Positions 1 through 6,597 of a DNA stretch of 7,660 bases are shown in pieces; the stretch's first letter is position 1; each line of letters starts with the position of its first letter. The stretch is from contig JAQGPB010000394.1 of NCBI GenBank assembly GCA_028293265.1, positions 1 through 7,660 of the forward strand, given 5' to 3'. Origin of the DNA: Pedosphaera sp. Lineage in GTDB: Bacteria > Verrucomicrobiota > Verrucomicrobiae > Limisphaerales > Pedosphaeraceae. A model generated the notes under the pieces. It did not search any database, had not been told where the DNA came from, and saw only the letters and a program-made list of their open reading frames with translations. The translations under genes were made by a program, and so were the position numbers.

Positions 1-816
1 AAGGAAGCCGGTCCATCCGTGGCGGTGAAACTGCTGGGATTGAACGGCGTGCCGGAGGCGGGCTTGGAATTCAGCGTGGTGGAGAATGAAAAAGAAGCCC
101 GCGATCTCGCCGAAAATCGCGCCATGGAAGCACGCGCCCTGGGTCAGGAGGCGCGCGCCAAAGTCACGTTGGAAAATCTGTTCGCCACGATGACTTCGAA
201 TGCCGGGAAAGTTTTGAAGGTGGTGGTCAAGGCTGACACCCAAGGTTCGGTGGAAGCGATTGTCGAGGCGCTGAAGAAAATTGAATCGGACAAGGTGAGC
301 CTGGAAGTGATTCACAGCGCGGTTGGCACCATTACGGAATCGGATGTGTCGCTGGCCTCGGCTTCGGAAGCGGTCATTCTTGGTTTCCATACGCGCATTG
401 ACAATGGCGTTTCGGATGTCGCCAAGCGCGAAGGGGTGCAGATCAAGCTGTATGCGATCATTTACGAACTGATTGACCAGGTGAAGGAAGCGCTGGCCGG
501 CTTGCTCGATCCGATCCTGAAGGACGTGGTGATCGGCGCGGCCGAGGTGCGGAAGATTTTCGACTTGTCCAAGGGCGGACCGGTGGCGGGTTGCATGGTG
601 ATGTCCGGGCGCATCATTCGCGGCAAAGTCCGCGTCATGCGCAAGAAGGGGCTGATTTACGAGGGAGTCACGCAGACTTTGAGGCGGTTTCAGGATGAAG
701 TCAACGAAGTGCGCGCCGGCATGGAATGCGGCATCCGCGTCGAGGGCTTCGGAGATTTTCAAGTGGGCGATTCGATTGAGTGTTACACCGTCGAGCGGAT
801 CACCCAGAAACTTTGA
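1..816 (+). CDS. infB: Translation initiation factor IF-2, C-terminal part (5' end outside window)
   Basis: The reading frame is open from base 1 and ends with TGA at 814-816, giving the last 271 residues of IF2. IF2 is the GTPase that brings fMet-tRNA to the 30S subunit and promotes subunit joining. The G domain lies upstream of the window. What remains is the beta-barrel after the G domain (first ~45 residues, with LGLNGVPEAG), a charged linker, the domain 3 Rossmann-like fold (VVKADTQGSVEAI, then the GTITESDV and ILGFHTR segments) and the C-terminal fMet-tRNA-binding barrel (AGCMVMSGRIIRG, YEGVTQTLRRF, DEVNEVRAGMECGI). Both cysteines characteristic of the C2 domain (AGCMV and GMECG) are present. 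A GTG at 19 and internal ATGs are not real starts, because homology runs straight through to base 1. It is the first gene of a packed operon, with rbfA beginning 22 bp downstream. Identity is near certain; only the missing N-terminus limits it. Confidence 0.97.
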   Translation, partial: KEAGPSVAVKLLGLNGVPEAGLEFSVVENEKEARDLAENRAMEARALGQEARAKVTLENLFATMTSNAGKVLKVVVKADTQGSVEAIVEALKKIESDKVSLEVIHSAVGTITESDVSLASASEAVILGFHTRIDNGVSDVAKREGVQIKLYAIIYELIDQVKEALAGLLDPILKDVVIGAAEVRKIFDLSKGGPVAGCMVMSGRIIRGKVRVMRKKGLIYEGVTQTLRRFQDEVNEVRAGMECGIRVEGFGDFQVGDSIECYTVERITQKL

Positions 817-838
817 TTTTTAGCAAACGGCTTTTTTC

Positions 839-1216
839 ATGTCTTCGCTCAGACTTCAACGGGTGCGCGAACTGCTCAAGCGCGAAATTGGCGAAATCAT
901 CCGCCGCGAAATCCCGGTGGGCGACGCCGGACTGATCACGGTGAATGATGTCATCGTGAGCAGCGACTTGCATTCCGCCGCGGTTTACATCGGCATTCTG
1001 GGCAGCCCGGAACAGCAGAAAAAAGGCCTGTCCGAACTGAACCATCACCGCAAGCGCATCCAGGGACTGATGGGCAAGGCGGTCATTCTCAAATACACCC
1101 CGCAGTTGCGGTTCCTGATGGATGAATCGGTGGAACAAGGCAACAAGGTGCTCAAGATCATTGACGAACTCGAACACGCCACACCGCCTGATGAAGCCAC
1201 ACCCGAAAATAATTGA
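839..1216 (+). CDS. rbfA: 30S ribosome-binding factor A
   Basis: The protein has 125 residues, the usual RbfA length (about 110-135). RbfA is a small KH-fold protein that binds the 30S neck near 16S rRNA helix 1, helps late 16S maturation and is needed for cold adaptation in E. coli. Visible family signatures are the N-terminal helix RLQRVRELLKREIGEIIRRE, the strand LITVNDVIVSSDLHSAAVYI, and the C-terminal block starting TPQLRFLMDESVEQG followed by a helix. The tail (ATPPDEATPENN) is acidic and probably disordered. The ATG at 839 is the only start that gives the full family N-terminus. No Shine-Dalgarno precedes it; instead a T6 tract sits just before the ATG. The gene lies 22 bp after infB, in the classic infB-rbfA order, and its last 26 bp overlap the start of the next gene in another frame. 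Confidence 0.95.
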   Translation: MSSLRLQRVRELLKREIGEIIRREIPVGDAGLITVNDVIVSSDLHSAAVYIGILGSPEQQKKGLSELNHHRKRIQGLMGKAVILKYTPQLRFLMDESVEQGNKVLKIIDELEHATPPDEATPENN

Positions 1217-2174
1217 CCGCATCCTGGAAGGGATCAACGCGCACCGCACCTTTTGTATCGTCGGACATGTCCGCCCGGACGGAGATTGCATCGGCTCGCA
1301 ACTGGGCCTGACGCTCGCCTTGCGCGACCAGGGAAAGAAAGTCACCTGTTGGAACGAAGATCCGATGCCGGCAAAGCTCGCCTTTCTGGACCCGGACAAA
1401 CTGGTGCAAAAACCCAAGCCGGGGATGGCGTTTGATTGTGTCATTGCGACGGACGCGGCCAGTTTCGAGCGGCTGGGCAAGACCGGCGCGTGCATCGGCA
1501 AACGCAAATTGTTCATCAACATTGATCATCACGCCAGCAACACCCGGTACGCGGACATCAACTGGGTTTCGGCGAAGGAGCCGTCGAGCGGGGAGATTAT
1601 TTATCGCCTGATGAAGGCGGCGAACTGGCCAATCACGCCGGCGATTGCGGATTGTTTGTTCACCGCAGTTTCCACGGATACCGGCTCTTTCCAATATCCG
1701 AGCACGCGCCCGAGCACCTACAACGTGGCGGGCGAACTGGTGAAGCGCGGGGCCAACCTGGCGAAAATTTGCGATGAGGTTTATCAATCGTATCCGCTTT
1801 CGCGCGCGCGGCTGTTGCAACATGTCTATAACCATTTCCGTTTGACGCATGACAACCGGATTGCGTACTTCTGGCTCAAGCAGAGGGATTTCACGCGCAC
1901 CGGCGCGGGGCCCGATGACTCGGAGGGATTGATTGACCATATTCGCGCCATTGAACCGGTGGTCGTCGCCTGTCTCTTTGAAGAAATGGAACCGCAGTTG
2001 ACGCGCATCAGCTTGCGCTCGAAGAGCGAAAAGGTGAATGTGAATGAGATTGCCGCGCTGTTCGGCGGGGGCGGACATCGCGCCGCCGCGGGCGCGCGCA
2101 TTCCCGGCGCACCGATGTCGGTGCAACGACGGGTCATCAAAGCGGTAAAGACAGCCTTGAACGGGGCTGAATAA
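1191..2174 (+). CDS. nrnA: DHH/DHHA1 phosphoesterase, NrnA-type oligoribonuclease / pAp phosphatase
   Basis: The protein has 327 residues and belongs to the bifunctional oligoribonuclease/pAp phosphatase group (313 residues in Bacillus NrnA/YtqI). Such enzymes degrade 2-5 nt RNAs and dephosphorylate 3'-phosphoadenosine 5'-phosphate with Mn2+. All metal-site motifs are seen: motif I HVRPDGDCIGS (H26, D30, D32), motif II ATDAA (D88), motif III the DHH triad at 112-114 and motif IV STDTGSF (D163). The C-terminal DHHA1 substrate domain carries FGGGGHRAAAG (H296). The frame is also open from an ATG at 1122, but those 23 extra residues (Arg/Asn/Ser-rich) are just the rbfA frame read out of phase. 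I therefore place the start at the ATG at 1191, followed by the family-like IIDRILEGINAH. This overlaps rbfA by 26 bp, suggesting coupled translation; no Shine-Dalgarno is visible. The rbfA-nrnA-truB order is a common conserved arrangement. The family is certain; the exact substrate (nanoRNA, pAp or c-di-nucleotide product) is inferred. Confidence 0.92.
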   Translation: MKPHPKIIDRILEGINAHRTFCIVGHVRPDGDCIGSQLGLTLALRDQGKKVTCWNEDPMPAKLAFLDPDKLVQKPKPGMAFDCVIATDAASFERLGKTGACIGKRKLFINIDHHASNTRYADINWVSAKEPSSGEIIYRLMKAANWPITPAIADCLFTAVSTDTGSFQYPSTRPSTYNVAGELVKRGANLAKICDEVYQSYPLSRARLLQHVYNHFRLTHDNRIAYFWLKQRDFTRTGAGPDDSEGLIDHIRAIEPVVVACLFEEMEPQLTRISLRSKSEKVNVNEIAALFGGGGHRAAAGARIPGAPMSVQRRVIKAVKTALNGAE

Positions 2175-2208
2175 TCGCGGACGCAGTTGAATCCCCGCTT
2201 AATTTTCT

Positions 2209-2916
2209 ATGCTCGAATTTGATTCCTTGGATGGCGCCCTGTTGATTGACAAGCCGGCCGGCCCGACTTCGCATGATGTCGTGGATGCGATTCGCCGGCA
2301 GTTCCGGCTCAAAAAAGTCGGCCATTGCGGGACGCTTGATCCGAATGCGACCGGATTGCTCATCATTGTGCTGGGCCGCGGCACGAAGCTTTCTGAAAAA
2401 TTGATGTCCTCGGACAAGGTGTATGAGGGGACGATTAAATTTGGCGAGACGACGGACAGCTATGACAAGGATGGCGAACTGGTGGCGTCGCTTCCAGTGC
2501 CGCCGACGACCGTCGAGGAGCTTAACGAAATGGCCAGCGCGTTCGTGGGGGACCAAATGCAGATGCCGCCGATGGTTTCCGCCGTCAAGAAGAACGGCGT
2601 GCCGCTTTATAAACTTGCCCGCAAAGGGTTGGAAGTGGTGCGCGAGCCCCGTTTGATTCACATCTATAATTTTCGGTTTTCCGAGTATCAGGAGCCGCTC
2701 GGCTGGTTTCGTGTGGCCTGCACGAAGGGAACGTATGTGCGCAGCCTGGCGCATGAACTCGGCCAGAAGCTTGGGTGCGGCGCGCATCTCGCCACATTGC
2801 GGCGAACGGTTTCGGGCAAGTTTGATGTGGCTGATGCCATTGAATTCGAGCATGCGCTTGACCTGCCTGTGAGCGGACTGGAGGAACGCGTGATTCCGTT
2901 TTTGAAGTTGATTTGA
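2209..2916 (+). CDS. truB: tRNA pseudouridine(55) synthase TruB, short form
   Basis: TruB isomerises U55 in the T-loop of most tRNAs to pseudouridine and also acts as a tRNA-folding chaperone. The N-terminal signature LLIDKPAGPTSHDVV is followed by GHCGTLDPNATGLL, with catalytic Asp44. Then come the VYEGTIKFGETTDSYD segment (Y72, stacking tyrosine), the PLYKLARKGLEVVREPR thumb region and the basic motif KGTYVRSLAHELG (K174, R178). At 235 residues it is much shorter than E. coli TruB (314). It ends shortly after the catalytic core, so the C-terminal PUA-like domain that grips the acceptor stem is absent or vestigial. At residue 123 the usual aromatic of the P-x-(Y/F)-S-A motif is Val (PPMVSAVK). 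The ATG at 2209 follows a 34-bp gap after nrnA; there is no Shine-Dalgarno, only a T-rich stretch (AATTTTCT). It is co-oriented with ribF, 22 bp downstream. Confidence 0.95.
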   Translation: MLEFDSLDGALLIDKPAGPTSHDVVDAIRRQFRLKKVGHCGTLDPNATGLLIIVLGRGTKLSEKLMSSDKVYEGTIKFGETTDSYDKDGELVASLPVPPTTVEELNEMASAFVGDQMQMPPMVSAVKKNGVPLYKLARKGLEVVREPRLIHIYNFRFSEYQEPLGWFRVACTKGTYVRSLAHELGQKLGCGAHLATLRRTVSGKFDVADAIEFEHALDLPVSGLEERVIPFLKLI

Positions 2917-2930
2917 GGTCCCGCATGCCC

Positions 2931-2935
2931 GGGAG
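2931..2935 (+). promoter_or_regulatory. Possible ribosome binding site for ribF
   Basis: GGGAG lies 3 bp before the ribF ATG (2939). It is the only purine-rich anti-16S-like element before any start in the operon. The spacing is shorter than optimal, so it may be weak or fortuitous. Confidence 0.3.
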
Positions 2936-2938
2936 TTT

Positions 2939-3862
2939 ATGAGAATCATTTCCGCCGCGAGCGAACTGCAACCATCCGGGCGCAAGGTTTGCCTGGCCAT
3001 CGGGTTCTTCGACGGCGTGCATCTGGGGCATCAGCAAATTATCCGTCAGACAATCGCGGATGCGCGGCAGCATGGAGCGGTGGCGTTGGTGGTGACTTTT
3101 GACCGGCATCCCAGCACGGTGGTGGCGCCGAACCGCGTGCCAGCATTGATTTATTCGCTGCCTCAGAAATTGCGCGTCATCGAATCGCTGGGCGCGGACG
3201 CATTGCTGCTGATCCATTTCGACAAGGCTTTCAGCGAGCAGAGCGGGGAAGCGTTTATTCGCGGGTTGTCGCACGACCTGGGGCAGATTCAAAGCCTTTG
3301 CGTGGGCAGCAATTTCACCTTCGGCCACAAGCGGGGCGGCAACGTGGCGTTGCTGAAAACCTTGGGCGCGGAACTGCATTTTACCGTGCACGGGATGGCG
3401 TCGGTTTCGCTGGATGGCAAGGTGGTCAGCAGCACGCGCATCCGGGAGACGATTCATGCCGGCGATCTGGATGCCGCGAGCCAGATGCTGGGACGCGCTT
3501 ATTCATTGGCGGGGACGATTGTGCGCGGAGCTCAACTTGGCAAGCAGCTTGGATTTCCGACGGCCAATCTGGATGTGGCCGGACTGGTCTTGCCGCCGGA
3601 CGGTGTTTATACGGTTCACGCCACGGTGGAGGGGCAGACGCATCGCGCGGCGGTGAACATCGGATTGCGGCCCACGTTGCAAAATCCCGTGCCGCAAATC
3701 CGCGTGGAGGCGCATCTGCTGGATTTTCAAGGCGAGCTTTATGGCAAGGAAATGGAGCTTACGTTTCTTGAAAAATTGCGCGACGAAAAAAAGTTTCCTT
3801 CACTGACAGAACTGAAGGAGCAGATCGCCCGCGATGTCGCCGAGGCACGGCTGCGGTCTTAG
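2939..3862 (+). CDS. ribF: Bifunctional riboflavin kinase / FMN adenylyltransferase (FAD synthetase)
   Basis: The protein has 307 residues, the normal length for bacterial RibF, which phosphorylates riboflavin to FMN and then adenylates FMN to FAD in the cytosol. The N-terminal nucleotidyltransferase module (about 1-180) shows the GFFDGVHLGH signature (22-31), TFDRHP (53-58), the GSNFTFGHKRGG loop (123-134) and SSTRIR (164-169). The C-terminal kinase module (about 183-305) shows LGRAYSLAGTIVRG, the phosphate-binding GFPTAN (205-210), NIGLRPT (240-246) and VEAHLLDF with likely catalytic base Glu257. The ATG at 2939 is chosen because it gives a typical short N-terminus before the first strand. 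Arg56 replaces the proline often found in TFDPHP. It is the last gene of the operon. Its TAG stop (3860-3862) overlaps the TAA stop of the convergent histidine kinase, leaving no intergenic space for a terminator. Confidence 0.96.
   Translation: MRIISAASELQPSGRKVCLAIGFFDGVHLGHQQIIRQTIADARQHGAVALVVTFDRHPSTVVAPNRVPALIYSLPQKLRVIESLGADALLLIHFDKAFSEQSGEAFIRGLSHDLGQIQSLCVGSNFTFGHKRGGNVALLKTLGAELHFTVHGMASVSLDGKVVSSTRIRETIHAGDLDAASQMLGRAYSLAGTIVRGAQLGKQLGFPTANLDVAGLVLPPDGVYTVHATVEGQTHRAAVNIGLRPTLQNPVPQIRVEAHLLDFQGELYGKEMELTFLEKLRDEKKFPSLTELKEQIARDVAEARLRS
3786..3819 (-). terminator. Candidate intrinsic terminator for the histidine kinase transcript, inside ribF
   Basis: Read on the minus strand, 40 bp past the kinase stop, there is a 7-bp perfect stem (TCCTTCA / TGAAGGA, arms 3813-3819 and 3796-3802) with a 10-nt loop. 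It is followed by AAC and a run of seven T (3792-3786). The layout resembles a rho-independent terminator, but the stem is short and AT-rich and there are three bases before the T run. The same bases encode the ribF residues around EKKFPSLTELKE, so the pattern could be a by-product of coding constraint. Confidence 0.3.
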
Positions 3863-6486
3863 ATTGGCGTTGTAGCCACGGGCGCCGAAACTTGTTTGCC
3901 AATTACTTCGCCGAGCACGCGGCCAAGGTCGTCCATGACATAGGGCTTGGGAATCACGCCGCTGAAACCATATTCGCGGAAGTTGGCCATCACGGGGTCA
4001 TAAGAATAACCGCTGGAAACGATGGCCTTGACTTGCGGGTCCAATTCCTTGAGGCGGCGGATGGCTTCCTTGCCGCCCATGCCTTCCGGGATGGTCAAGT
4101 CCATGATGACGGCGGCGAAAGGCTTGTCGGCGCGCTTCGCAGCCACGTAACGCTGCAGAGCCTCCGCGCCATCGCGGGCCACTTCCACCTCGTAGCCCAT
4201 CAAATCAAGCATCTCGCGCACGAGCATCAAGATGTCTGCTTCGTCGTCCATGACCAAAACGCGGCCCTGGCCGAAGAAGCGTTTTTGATCGCTCTCGGGA
4301 AGCACCTCGACCGTTTTGATGGAAGCCGGAAGATAAATTTGAAAAGTGGAGCCCTTGCCGACCTGGGTTTCCACGCTGATTTGTCCATCGTGTTTGCGCA
4401 CAACGGAATAGGCGCTGGCCAGTCCCAGGCCGCGCGCATGTTTTCTGGTCGTGAAATAGGGATCAAAAATCCGGGGCATATGCTCGGGCCGGATGCCGGT
4501 GCCGAAATCACGGATCAAGATTTTGACGTATTTGCCCGCCCCGAGCGGTGGCAGGAAGCCCAGCGTGAATTCCACGTTTTCAGCGCGCACTTCGATTTTG
4601 CCGCCGTCGGGCATGGCTTGCATCGCGTTGAGAATAATGTTGTTGATCACCTGGCGGAACTGGCCTTCGTCAACCTCGACCGGCCAGAGGTCGTCCGGCA
4701 GGAAGAATTCGCAATGAACATTTGTGTCGTTCAGGGCTGAAAGAGTCGCGTCTCTTATGTTGTTGATGATTTGCACGCGCTTGCGGATGGGCGCGCCGCC
4801 GCGCGCGAACATGACCAGTTGTTGCGTGAGGTCCTTGGCCCGAAACGCGGATTTCTCCACGGCCGCGAGACGTTCGAGCATTTTTTCGGCCGAACCGGCG
4901 TTCATCCGGGCGAGCGAAAGGTTTCCCAAAATGCCCTGGAGAACGTTGTTGAAATCATGAGCGATGCCGCCGGCGAGCAAACCGACTGACTCCAGTTTGC
5001 TTTCCTTGAGCAGTTCCGCCTCGGATTTCTGCTTTGCGGTGACGTCCCGAAACACGACTACCGCACCGATGATGCCGCCGTCGCGACCGCGAATCGGAGC
5101 GGCGCTATCGGCGATGATGCGTTCGACGCCATCTCGCGCGATCAGCAGCGCCGGATTTTCCAGGCTGCAAATGACCCCGGTCCGCAAGGCTGTGTGCAAG
5201 GGGTTGGGATATGGTTCGCGCGTGGCTTCGTTGAAAATGCGAAGAAGAGCATCAAGCGGCTTTCCCAATGCTTCCTGCAAAGGCCAGCCGGTCAATTGCT
5301 CCGCCACCTGGTTGATGGAGAGCACGCAGCCGTTGGTATCGGTGGTGATCACGCCGTCGCCGATGGAATAAAGCGTCACAGCCAGGCGCTCCTTCTCGGC
5401 GGCAAGGGCAGTTTCGGATTTGCGCAGTGCGGCGGTGATACTTTCGGAGCGCGCCCGGGCGTTGACCTCGGCGCACGTCAGGCCAAACAGCAGGAAACTC
5501 AATGTCAACCAGCAGATCAACGCGATCAAAGGGAGGTTGCGCTGAGATTCGGCATCAAATGCAGGCAATGAACTGAAATAAAGCGTCCAAGTGCGGTTCA
5601 AAATGGGCAGGGTGATTTTTTGTGTGAGCCGAGGCGGGTCGTTTTTGGCTCTGACCGGGGTATTGAGATTGACGGAAAGCAAACCGTCGCGGGTCATTTC
5701 AACGCCATCAAATACAGCGCAATCCGCTAGGCCGTTCAAGGGTCCGCTCAAAATTTCCTTCAATAGCCGGCTCGACTCGAAATTTGCGAAGACGAATCCT
5801 TGAAGCGCGGTTTGACGTTCTTCCATGTTGGTAACCGGCGACCCGTTGCGGTAGATGGGCAAATAGATGGCAAAGCCAGTCGCGGGTTGGTTGGTGCCGT
5901 TTTCCGTCAATAAGGTCACCTTGCCGGTGGCCATGGCTTGGCCGGTGTCGCGGGCACCTTCCAAGATCGGACGGCGCTCGGGATCGGCGAAATGATCGGG
6001 ACCAGGCGCTCCTTTCAAGCCCGTGACAAAATGATTCACGTAAACGACCGGAAAAGAAACCGGCCGGTCTCCCGCCGGATCCACGCGACGGGCCGATTCG
6101 CCACGCGGACGCGAACGCTTCGTAAAAGCTCCCTTATCCTCAGCATTTGCGCGTTCGAGATAGCCGAGGGTGCAAATGCCCGGGTAAAGACGTTGCGCCT
6201 CGATGCTGGCAACGTATTGGTTCCATTGTTCAGAGCTGACGGATGAGTTGGCGGCGAATAGCCCCCGGATTCCGAACATTTCATCCACGTAATGGGGAAC
6301 GCGCTGCTCGATGGCCGCCCTCCCCTCCTCAACCAGCCGCTCGAAGCGCGCCCGGTCACGCGCCTCGACGTTCGCCTTGACGCGATAATAGACGACCGCC
6401 GTCGGAATCAGCGACAACGCCAATACCACGTAAGCCAGCCGCAATCTTGCAAGATGTTGCGACACGGATGTTAACATCCTTTTCAT
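3859..6486 (-). CDS. CHASE-PAS hybrid sensor histidine kinase with C-terminal receiver
   Basis: The protein has 875 residues and an inner-membrane hybrid-kinase layout. TM1 is about 17-36 and the extracytoplasmic CHASE domain about 50-240 (EQWNQYVASIEAQRLYPGI, then LGYLERA). A spacer leads to TM2 (about 317-339). A short charged coiled linker follows, then PAS (about 365-483: SIGDGVITTDTNG to VFRDVT). The HisKA helix has phospho-acceptor His510 in GGIAHDFNNVL. The HATPase has N-box Asn620 (ILNAMQAMPDGG), G1 DFGTGI (660-665), FDPYFTTRK and GLGLA. The receiver (about 741-860) has acidic pair DDE at 747-749, phospho-acceptor Asp796 in VIMDLTIP, Ser824 and Lys847 in IPKPY. All catalytic residues are intact. 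There is no output domain, so phosphate probably passes to a separate phosphotransfer or regulator protein not seen here. The ATG at 6486 is preferred; a GTG at 6489 and an ATG at 6477 are alternatives, none with a strong Shine-Dalgarno. The ligand is unknown; CHASE domains are known to sense small extracellular molecules such as cytokinin-like compounds or peptides. Confidence 0.93.
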   Translation of the reverse strand: MKRMLTSVSQHLARLRLAYVVLALSLIPTAVVYYRVKANVEARDRARFERLVEEGRAAIEQRVPHYVDEMFGIRGLFAANSSVSSEQWNQYVASIEAQRLYPGICTLGYLERANAEDKGAFTKRSRPRGESARRVDPAGDRPVSFPVVYVNHFVTGLKGAPGPDHFADPERRPILEGARDTGQAMATGKVTLLTENGTNQPATGFAIYLPIYRNGSPVTNMEERQTALQGFVFANFESSRLLKEILSGPLNGLADCAVFDGVEMTRDGLLSVNLNTPVRAKNDPPRLTQKITLPILNRTWTLYFSSLPAFDAESQRNLPLIALICWLTLSFLLFGLTCAEVNARARSESITAALRKSETALAAEKERLAVTLYSIGDGVITTDTNGCVLSINQVAEQLTGWPLQEALGKPLDALLRIFNEATREPYPNPLHTALRTGVICSLENPALLIARDGVERIIADSAAPIRGRDGGIIGAVVVFRDVTAKQKSEAELLKESKLESVGLLAGGIAHDFNNVLQGILGNLSLARMNAGSAEKMLERLAAVEKSAFRAKDLTQQLVMFARGGAPIRKRVQIINNIRDATLSALNDTNVHCEFFLPDDLWPVEVDEGQFRQVINNIILNAMQAMPDGGKIEVRAENVEFTLGFLPPLGAGKYVKILIRDFGTGIRPEHMPRIFDPYFTTRKHARGLGLASAYSVVRKHDGQISVETQVGKGSTFQIYLPASIKTVEVLPESDQKRFFGQGRVLVMDDEADILMLVREMLDLMGYEVEVARDGAEALQRYVAAKRADKPFAAVIMDLTIPEGMGGKEAIRRLKELDPQVKAIVSSGYSYDPVMANFREYGFSGVIPKPYVMDDLGRVLGEVIGKQVSAPVATTPI

Positions 6487-6501
6487 CACTTCTAAACAAG
6501 C

Positions 6502-6538
6502 AGTTTATGTGCTAGAAAATCCCAAAAGTCCATAAACT
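6502..6538. repeat. 8-bp inverted repeat competing with the nested palindrome
   Basis: AGTTTATG (6502-6509) is the exact reverse complement of CATAAACT (6531-6538), with a 21-bp spacer. Its right arm shares bases with the 7-6-7 palindrome and its loop contains the left outer arm. As RNA this pairing and the nested hairpin cannot both form. Confidence 0.5.
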
Positions 6539-6560
6539 TTTGACTGAACGGATTTTCTAG
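6512..6560. repeat. 11-bp perfect inverted repeat (outer pair)
   Basis: CTAGAAAATCC at 6512-6522 is matched exactly by its reverse complement GGATTTTCTAG at 6550-6560, with a 27-bp spacer. It lies in the middle of the AT-rich gap between the divergently transcribed kinase and MoxR genes, where a two-site operator or a long hairpin is plausible. A perfect 11-bp match within 49 bp is unlikely by chance. Confidence 0.8.
6523..6542. repeat. 7-6-7 palindrome nested in the outer repeat; operator-like
   Basis: CAAAAGT (6523-6529) and ACTTTTG (6536-6542) form a perfect 7-bp dyad around a 6-bp centre (CCATAA). The left arm directly abuts the left arm of the outer 11-bp repeat. The size and spacing resemble a dimeric helix-turn-helix operator. 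Its right arm overlaps a possible -35 box (TTGACT, 6540-6545) for moxR, so a bound protein could block that promoter. Confidence 0.6.
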
Positions 6561-6567
6561 TTATTTG
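6540..6567 (+). promoter_or_regulatory. Possible sigma70-like promoter for moxR
   Basis: TTGACT (6540-6545) resembles a -35 box. After 16 bp, TATTTG (6562-6567) is a poor -10 box (3 of 6 consensus positions). A better -10-like hexamer, TAATAT (6580-6585), has no matching -35. The divergent arrangement requires some promoter in this gap; the exact choice is weakly supported. Confidence 0.22.
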
Positions 6568-6580
6568 TCCATCGTTCAGT
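6543..6580. repeat. 8-bp inverted repeat bridging to the moxR leader
   Basis: ACTGAACG (6543-6550) is exactly reversed as CGTTCAGT (6573-6580), with a 22-bp loop. The left arm begins right after the nested palindrome and shares G6550 with the outer repeat. The right arm ends 17 bp before the moxR ATG. A short direct repeat GTCCAT also occurs at 6528-6533 and 6567-6572. Confidence 0.55.
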
Positions 6581-6597
6581 AATATTTGAATCAAACG

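Noticed and set aside
1122..1190. Upstream ATG extension of nrnA by 23 residues
   Set aside because: The extra residues are out-of-phase rbfA sequence and do not resemble the family N-terminus. The ATG at 1191 fits better.
2921..2933. GCATGC and CCCGGG palindromes between truB and ribF
   Set aside because: Short restriction-site-like palindromes are expected by chance in GC-rich DNA. They have no stem or T tract to suggest a terminator.
800..3457. Long minus-strand open frames opposite rbfA, nrnA, truB and ribF (for example 800-1522, 1158-2126, 2137-3000, 2585-3457)
   Set aside because: They are antisense shadows of well-identified genes in GC-rich DNA. The products are rich in Arg, His, Gln and Ala, with no recognisable domain.
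3863..3903. ATTGGC / GCCAAT inverted repeat just past ribF as a terminator
   Set aside because: The stem is only 6 bp, the loop is 29 nt and no T run follows. It lies in the kinase coding end and is not convincing.
3892..4740. 282-codon plus-strand open frame opposite the histidine kinase 3' half
   Set aside because: It is fully antisense to the HATPase and receiver coding region, whose motifs are intact. The His/Ala-rich composition is typical of a shadow frame.
6586..6597. TTG start of moxR four codons upstream of the ATG
   Set aside because: A rare start codon with no Shine-Dalgarno and no added conserved residues. The ATG at 6598 is simpler.
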